Source of the DNA: Nymphaea colorata
Taxonomy: Eukaryota; Streptophyta; Magnoliopsida; Nymphaeales; Nymphaeaceae
Assembly: GCF_008831285.2 (NCBI RefSeq)
Contig: NC_045140.1
Span: forward strand, 25,624,131 to 25,688,130
Direction of reading: 5' to 3'
DNA: 64,000 bases
Position 1 is the stretch's first letter; each line of letters starts with the position of its first letter. Position numbers and translations under genes: made by a program. The notes beneath the pieces were generated by a model that was not told the DNA's origin, did no database searches, and saw nothing but the letters and a program-made list of their open reading frames with translations. This document shows, in pieces, positions 56,331 through 64,000 of this stretch.

Positions 56331-59247
56331 AGAATCCAATTGTTATTGAATATTCAGCTGAGATCCAATAAAAGACTCGACTCTATATAAATATCACTTG
56401 TTATTTTAGTCAGACTGAAATTTATTTATTTATTTTTTTAAGTCTGAATCCAATTTCGAATTTGAATTCGATTCGCATAGAACTAGATCAATGAAATTTA
56501 ATAAAAATTGACTTGTTTTGGGTTGGATTTAATGCATTTGTGACTAGATTTTAGTTTACAGACAGGATCAAGATAAAAAATTATTTTTAAGGAGCATTAT
56601 TTATATAATTTTAACTTTTTAAGAAGCATTTGTGTGTAAATAAGAAAAACAACCATAAAGTTTCAATATTAAAACAACAACCACGCCTAACTTTCACCAG
56701 AGTGCCTTCTTTCGTTCATCCCTCAAGGTCTAGATCTGTTTTCTGGTACCTACGACCACAATGGGCTGAGCACTGGCTAAGTCGAGTTCGACTCGAAATT
56801 AGCTTAAGCTAATTAGTTCAATTATATCATCACCTATGTCCAGAAAATTATGTTGTAGATGAGATAGTAACGACCGATTAAACGTCTAGATTAGATTTGC
56901 GATACATTTTATTTTGTAAATTTTTAAATAAAAATCACTATGTTTTCTTTTGTGCACTAGCGAAAAAACCAACGTTTAGAGCCAATGCATCAATTTCAGA
57001 TATAAAAAAATTGCCACCAACCGACATGGCTGAAAGGGACAAACGTACGGCATTTGCACACTCATGTCACCTGCACATAGTAAGTAAGCTTTTACTTTTA
57101 CCGGCTACCAAGTTATCTTTTTTTTTTTTCTCTCCCTTTAAAATACTGATTTTTTATCACAAATATTAGATATATAAAAAAACGTAATTATGTTTTCTTC
57201 ATTGAAACTAAAAAATTAGCTTTTATTCAAACGACAACATGGGCATTTTAGTAAACTAAAAATGACTAAGATTTTATTTATAAAATCCACTATAAAAGCT
57301 TCACCACTTATGTGATGTTATGTTTATTTATCGAATATTGCATGCAAGTTGAACCAACGAGAAAATCTCACTATTTAGTGCGAACATAGATTTAAATAAG
57401 GAGGAAAATGGAAAACTTCCACTCTCTTAAGATAACTCCATCCTACTCACCTAAAAAGGATTGAATTTTGAAAAAACAAAAGAGAAACAGCTTTTTCATT
57501 TTTTATTAAACAGAAATAAAAAAACTCAATCTGAGCCAAACGTAGTTAAAAAGTAAAATTTGTGATTTAATTTTGCAAGCAGACCCACGTTCTGTTTTTT
57601 TCAAAATAAAACTTTATTGTATATCCGGTTCAGAATAAAGTTAGGACCGGGTCACGGGTCTCTCCCTCCATGAAAATTTAATGCTCATCTAAACCCCTAC
57701 GTCGCTAGAATTCACTAAAGAGCACAATATATAAAGCCAACTTTAACTCATCATCTTAAAAGAAAAAAAAATGCATGTAATTTGGACTTGTGATGTGCTC
57801 TCCATGTGATAACACTCACCAATTCCGACCTGCCCCGAACCCTAGTGGCCAATTTGGCTTTAACCTGATTAATCTTAAACGCAAAGTTGGTCCGATAAGT
57901 TATTTTAAAGAAAAAGTACCTTGCCCATAAAGTTGGTTTCAGCTACTTTTCAATTTCCCCTTTATTTTATCGGCGATAAATTTGGTTATGGGAGAATAAT
58001 GTCACGGCCACCGGAATTGTAAAAAAAAATTACTTGACCACAAGAACGTCCCACGACATGCTGATTAAAAATTCCTGGAGCGTAGGTTCTGTGGAAAAAC
58101 TATAAACTATCCAATGTTGGATCCAGCTTCAGATTTGATAGTATTTTAATAAGAATCCAAATGGGTCGGACCCGAACCAAAACATTTAAATAACCTTCCA
58201 TGGTTATGGACTTCACAGGATGGTTTAAATTATTCGAGAATTGCATGTATGTTATACAACTTTATTAGCAATGATGTTTTTTGTCGAATTTTAATAGCAA
58301 TGTGAATTAATTTTCACATTGACTGGGGGTTGGTCGGATCTAATGTAATAATGTCTATCGAATTCAACTTCATTAACTTCAAGTGATTAAATGCGGACTT
58401 CATTTACTTGAACCCAACGGGTACGAGACCTAATGCTTATATAATCGGGTCAGATCTGTATTGGGGCCCAGTTGGATATTAGAGGTTGGATTGGTAATTG
58501 GATATATCTTACTAATTTACGTCCTTATATGCAAATAACCCATAACTTAGCACGGACATTAAAATAAAAAATTCTTAATACAAGAAGACAAGGAAGAACA
58601 GGCTCTAGAAAGAAGCCACATAATAACAGATTAATTTTTTTCTGTATTTTATTGCTTGACTTAATGTGTCATTAAAATATTGACGTTTTAGCCCTCCAGT
58701 GTCCGTACACCTTATAGACTCGTTCGAGTGACTCACTCACAGCGCATGTTCTCTGCTCGTAACTAACCCCAATTAGGCCAACGTTTTTTTTTCCTTTTTT
58801 TTGCAGAAAATAAAAAAAATAAAAAAATGCTGAATCCAATACTTTTGAATGCAAAACCTTGTTAAAAATTTCGGAAAATTTTCTCTTTTTTATATTTTAA
58901 GAAAACAAGTAAAATATTTGAATTAATAAAAAAATAAAATTGAGCAAAAGATATAGACCATATCGACCCTGTATCGTATCATATGGTCTGCATAAGAATG
59001 CGGCCACAAGTTTATTTAGGCTTACCTTAAACAATATGTAAGGTCATCACCTAAAATCTAATTACAAAAAACAATAGAAAACACGATTTATATTTCCAAG
59101 GGGTTGCAATTATTTTGAAGTAATAAGTATATTTTCCTTTCCTTTATTTTTTTTTTCTTAACTACCGGCTTGATTTTATGGCTTATCAACTCAACTAATA
59201 TGTTCTACGATCAGTATAACAAGTAGAAAAGTCGAACTAACTGGATA

Positions 59248-59339
<92 letters not shown>

Positions 59340-60641
59340 TAGACTCCACCTAATTATCGTAATAAGACATGCTTAGGCCATATATTTAAACTTGAAAAAC
59401 ACAAAAATCAAATAAAATAAAGCAAGTAGGGTGTTCATCTTCTATGTTCAGATTTGGTGAAAATCTATGCTCCAACAGTGCATGACATCTTCCCTTGAAC
59501 CTCTTTTTTATCTAAAGATGAGAATCTTGGACATGGAAGTCGCACTACCCAGCAACAGAGCTACATTATGGCTGGTGTAGTAGTTGAATGCACCAGCCCC
59601 ACAATTTTTCTTCAAGTACCTTCAAATATTTATCTATTTATATACTGGTGTCCCCTCAACCAAAAATTTCTAACTCCGCTACTAACCACTAACTTCCACC
59701 CGCTACATCTCTCAGGCTTTCCCCTCTTATTTTTTTATGATTTAACTTATTCAACCGCAGCACTGGACGCGTTTTATTAGTACTGGAGTTAGGCGTCGAT
59801 TTAGATATAGATATTCAGAACCAATCGAAGTCTTTTAGGTGTCAGCTCTCTGCACAAGCCGGAGCAAGTATAAGACCTTGAGGCGAGGTATTACTTTTTT
59901 GTTCTTAGGTGGGCGACCAAGTCTTTCAACTCGAGTAGGTATATTTCTCGGTGTAAAAAGGAAAAATATAAAATGCCACACCATTAAAATATCATGTAAT
60001 TTTCCAAAAAAAAAAAACAAGAATCAAGAGGAATAACTAAAACATGCAGGCGCATGTGCACATGTGCCTGCACACCCAAAAGCATCCAAATCTTAAAAAT
60101 ATTTCATATTTAAAGATATAATTCAAGTGCTCGAGATGAATTAATGGGATGTGTCAAACTGCTTTAGACTTAAAAAGAATCAACAACTCTTAACAGATTA
60201 ATATGCCCAAGAAATAAGATACATGAACATGGTTATTCTAACAATGAAAAAAAAGCAATTACAGAAGAAGAAGAGGGAGGATGATTACCTTTGAGAAGGA
60301 AATAAGAGGCCAAGCAACCCAACTGCTCAAAGGCTTCTGAGGTTGCGATGTTCATCCCATCAGATACCAAAGAAAAACATCCATGAACAAAAAAAGGTGC
60401 TTATTTGAGATTATTTTTAGGGTAAGCATCCCCCCCAAGCATTTTTCTATAATTTTGCCTTGCTTTCAATGGGAGGTTCTTCCCTATTAAAAACTCATAA
60501 TCGCCTCTTTGCTTTAGGCCCCAAACTTCCAACTTTATAGGATGCCATGGGCCCTACCCGTCGTCATGGGCAGCTCACCGAAAATCCACCAAATTGATTG
60601 TGCCACTTCCTGTCTCAAACGATACCATCTTCGCTTTTGAC
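56331..60641. other. AT-rich spacer
   Basis: No gene recognised. It contains the long (AT)n array. At 60380-60290 (minus) an exon-like stretch MNIATSEAFEQLGCLASYF ends at AAAG|GTAATC, but I find no acceptor or partner exons. Confidence 0.35.
59245..59337. repeat. (AT)n microsatellite, about 45 units
   Basis: Alternating A/T with one short GTGTGT interruption near 59253-59258. It is the second long (AT)n run in the window. Confidence 0.95.
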
Positions 60642-61006
60642 TTGGGTTGTCATTCCAACTTGAGCTCGACTCGAACTCACTCACTCACTCGGTTAACAAC
60701 TCGATCGTAACTGAACACTCAATTTTATAAGACGAGAAGTCTACTCGCTGAAACTCGAGTAAGCTTCTTTAATCTAAGTTAACTTTTCTTTTCGTGATTT
60801 TCAAACGTGAAACGAGTGAAAGACATCCCGTTAAATGCGAGGTTGGTAAATGAGTTGAGCTCGCGTTGCGGCACTGTATATTGAGTCGAGCTCAAGCTGA
60901 CCTTGTACAGTTGAACTCAAACTTGAGCTGAGCTCAAGCGGAACAAGATATGAGTCGAGACGAACTGAATGAGCTCGAGCTCCACTTAGGTCATGTATAG
61001 CCCCTG
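60642..61006. mobile_element. hAT-like foldback MITE rich in GAGCTCGA motifs
   Basis: Flanked by the direct repeat CTTTTGAC (60634-60641 and 61007-61014; G precedes both copies, so 9 bp match). The left end runs TTGGGTTGTCATTCC and then TTGAGCTCGA. The right end, reverse-complemented, runs CAGGGGCTATACATGACC and then GGAGCTCGA, giving imperfect terminal inverted repeats. The interior is full of GAGCTCGA-like words on both strands. No coding capacity. An 8-bp duplication with a CAGGG-type end fits the hAT superfamily; a 9-bp reading would suggest Mutator. Confidence 0.55.
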
Positions 61007-61014
61007 CTTTTGAC

Positions 61015-64000
61015 CCCTATGAACTCCTTATCCTATAGCTCATCATTTACAAGAAAGTGCAGCAATAACGGAAAGGTGGCATTTTAAAAAAAGTATGTAT
61101 AGTTGACCTTCTTGGAAATGAAAAATCAAGCAAAACGCTATTGTTTTCACATTTTTTAATATTCTCAATAAAGGAGAGAAGCTTCTCTCAATTGTGTGAT
61201 GCAACATCTTAATTCTTAATGCCTCTGAAGTAAAACTTCAAACAAGATTTTAATAAAATTTGAGGGCTACATATTTGGTTCTTATTACCACACATTACGG
61301 GATGTTTTCTAGTTGCTTTAGCAGCAAGTTGAACTAAGCTGTAAATGATCATATTTGATATCAGAGTTGCGGTTAAATTTCGAAGTTGGCATAGATTATA
61401 TCGTCTCATGTTCAAGAATTATTATATATGTGTATATATATATAGGACGTAAAAGTGGTGGATCTTTTCATTTTAGTAATGGGCAGTCTGTTATGAATGT
61501 CGGCTGAATATATATGTTTTGACCATAATCCACGGGGATATTATTACTCTTTGTCTCACTAATTAATGCTTAGATCATTAATTTACTTTACGTTCGTTGA
61601 TTTCCTCGTGTTACTTTTGATGGTTTTTCTTCGCTTTCTAGCTGTCACGATGGGTTTCACCATAAGCAAACCGCTGGAAAGGTGCCAAACTTAATGGCTA
61701 ACGGCGTCTCAAACCATTCATCATCACCCATTTAAAAATATTAAGCTTCTTAATTTTTTGTTGTATATTATTAAACATATTTTTTTAAAAATCTTTAGTT
61801 TCCTTGAGGTAATTTATAGATTTCTCAAAATTTTTCTGTCCATCCCATTAATTCCCATTATTTTCAGAAAATAAACATAATTTTTTTCCCAATTTAACAA
61901 AAAGTCTGGAAACAACATTCAAAAGGAACTTTAAGTCCGAACCCATGCCTAACAAGAAGAGGAAAATTTTATTGAGGGGTCGTTTGATATACTTAGAATC
62001 ATTGAATTTTAGAATCAAAATGCTTATTTTTTAATAAATTAGAATTATTAAACAAACAGAGTACTTTATTTCCAGAATTGGAAAACTAAAACCTGGAATT
62101 TTCATTCCATTCCAGTTTGGAGAGGAATTATGATTATGAAATATATATATATATATATACAAGTGATTCATAAAGTAAGGGGGGCCTCCTCCCAGCAGCT
62201 TGCATCGGTATATAATTTTAAAAAGTGAAAAATCATAAAAGGTTAATAGGTCGTGCAATCAATGTAAAACCATATTGGGTCCCATGCAATTAGACTATTA
62301 GAGTAAAAAAATCTAATTTTTTTCACTGGGTTAGATTTTATCCCAAACTCATACAATAGATTGATTAGATTTTTATCAATATCCAGTTTTATTTTTGTCA
62401 TTTTCTCCTAGGTAGCTGGGATTGGACATAAATTTCCTACATTGTGACATGCGATGCGACCCATGCAACGAACTTTCGACTCTTTTTCAACTTAAAAGTA
62501 TGAAGTTTCAACGCCCAATTCAGGTGGGTGGTGCTCTTGTTGACATCAGAGTTGCAAATGAGGTGGATCCGGTAGGAGGGTTTTGTCAAGAATTTCTTTT
62601 TTCTTTAAAAGAACAATACGAATTTCTTTTTTATTTAAAAAAAAATACAGTTATTTTAAATGTCATTATTGGCTACAAGGACATTATAACAATGATGGAC
62701 TACAAAACAAGCCATTGAGTATTATATTGAATAATGGAAAACTCATTAAAAAAAAGTTAATGTATTCTTTCCATGAAGCAAGGTGAGGTGACTTGATAGA
62801 CCAACATTTCACTTCTTCCACCTTGATTGCTCCATAAGCGATTGATTAACATCAACACCTGTCCACCTGTTGCTAAAAGCAAAAGTAAATGCATTTCTTT
62901 GGTCCCTCGATACCAACGTAAAACTAAAACTTATATTATAGTGTGGAAGCTCGTGAAAATGTATATATAACCAATGGCAACGATATGGATATCTGGTCTT
63001 CATCAACTGTAGAGGATCTTGCTTAAAGCAATGAATTAGAGAAAGTGTCCCAATTCCAGTTCAAAGAGTACTTTGTCTCAACAAGTTGCTCCTAACACAT
63101 CTAGCTTTTAAAAAATCAGATCAGATTTGGATTTAAGAAATGACATTTGATCATATTCTGATTCAGATATAATAAGTATATGATCGGATTCGGATTCAGA
63201 CCGGATTAAGTTTTAAATAAATACCCTATATCTAATACCCTTGCATTTTGAAGATTCGATCCAATTTGGATGCAGATATCATTGTAAAAGTCAGATTCTG
63301 ACTGAAAAATCAGATTTTTTGAATTCAGATATGACTTTTCTTCATTTATATTTGAATCTGAGTATATGAATATCCGAAAAACAGATATGGTTACTCTGCC
63401 ACTGCTTCCCATCAATTTAAAATAACTTGCAAATGGCAGCGGAAATTAATGAATGAGAGCTTGCAACTCAACTGGGACCCTTAGCCCACTAATGGAGAGG
63501 CACAAGAAGATTATTATTAATGAGAAGTAGCCAAGCAGGTGTAGAGGTTGAACCTCTGCAATCTCTTGATGAAAATGACTACCTTTCCCTCTTCTCCCTT
63601 TGAGTAACACACCACAACCATCATGACAGATAGTGTGCTTCATCATTTATAAGAATATAGATGGTAGCTTCATGCTTACACAAGACTTTTTTTAAAGGAA
63701 AATGTGCCTTCTTCTCATCATAACCCTTACTTAAACATGAATGAAACTTTTAGGGCACTACTTTTCATTTTTAGATATGATTTTTACAGGTTTTAGCTGT
63801 ACCCCCAACACTTTGGGCTGTCATGGATCTTACTCTGGATTGGATGTGCCAAGATTCAGGTTTGGGCTTTACTAGATCTTGCTTGTTGGATTCAAATGAG
63901 TCTGCACTTAAGGTGCGTTTGTTTCACCGTGGATCTCAGATCCGTGGTTATCCATGGATTTAAAGCCGGACGCCCACTCTATCCCATCTTATATAGGATG
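61015..64000. other. AT-rich spacer to window end
   Basis: No gene recognised. GGGGTCGTTTGATATACTTA at 61976-61995 and AAGGTGCGTTTGTTTCACC at 63909-63927 look like MITE terminal repeats. The second is truncated by the window end. A GATTCGGATTCAGA-rich stretch (63100-63390) is simple and repetitive. Confidence 0.35.

Noticed and set aside
60290-60380. Minus-strand exon-like stretch with a GT donor
   Set aside because: No acceptor, no partner exon and no family resemblance. A single donor-like site is not evidence of a gene.

Overview
The window is nuclear DNA of a flowering plant. It has spliceosomal GT/AG genes of clearly plant type: a plastid-type casein kinase II alpha with an N-terminal extension, a class II LOB-domain repressor and a QWRF microtubule protein. 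These sit in AT-rich DNA littered with miniature transposons, decayed retroelements and long (AT)n runs. I cannot name the species from sequence alone.

Four protein-coding genes can be reconstructed exon by exon. (1) The minus-strand gene at 9557-16950 (10 exons) encodes a plastid-type CK2 catalytic subunit. Its first exon carries an apparent single-base frameshift between the start codon and the conserved frame. (2) Divergently transcribed from it, 17826-25182 on the plus strand (7 exons, 306 aa) encodes the queuosine-salvage N-glycosylase QNG1 (DUF2419). The two starts are 876 bp apart and probably share a promoter region. (3) 33365-34155 plus (2 exons, 211 aa) encodes an LBD37/38/39-type transcriptional repressor. 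Two upstream ORFs precede it, the second ending across the main start codon. (4) 46540-54179 minus (6 exons, 631 aa) encodes a QWRF-domain protein of the SCO3/QWRF1/QWRF2 clade.

Layout: 1-9.5 kb is gene-poor, with a dead LINE reverse-transcriptase fragment (about 3.7-4.1 kb), a foldback MITE (4.45 kb), a perfect 52-bp tandem duplication (8.04 kb) and a 40-nt near-perfect inverted repeat (8.31 kb). 9.5-25.2 kb holds the CK2/QNG1 pair. A complete hAT-type MITE with an 8-bp target duplication sits in a CK2 intron. QNG1 introns contain tandem arrays, including a decayed duplicate of exon 5. 25.2-33.1 kb is repeat-rich spacer. 33.1-34.7 kb is the LBD gene. 34.7-46.5 kb is spacer with two GC-rich islands that I could not assign. 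46.5-54.2 kb is the QWRF gene. 54.2-64 kb is spacer with a long (AT)n array, another hAT-like foldback element and one more GC-rich island.

The four genes do not form a pathway or cluster. They act in plastid phosphorylation, tRNA-base salvage, nitrogen/anthocyanin repression and microtubule organisation, which is ordinary plant gene order. I found no convincing new multi-gene system. The best leads are small-scale: the exon-5 duplicate in QNG1, the splice-site-bearing repeat array before QNG1 exon 3, the compact hairpin at 8.3 kb, the CK2 exon-1 frame break and the LBD upstream ORFs.
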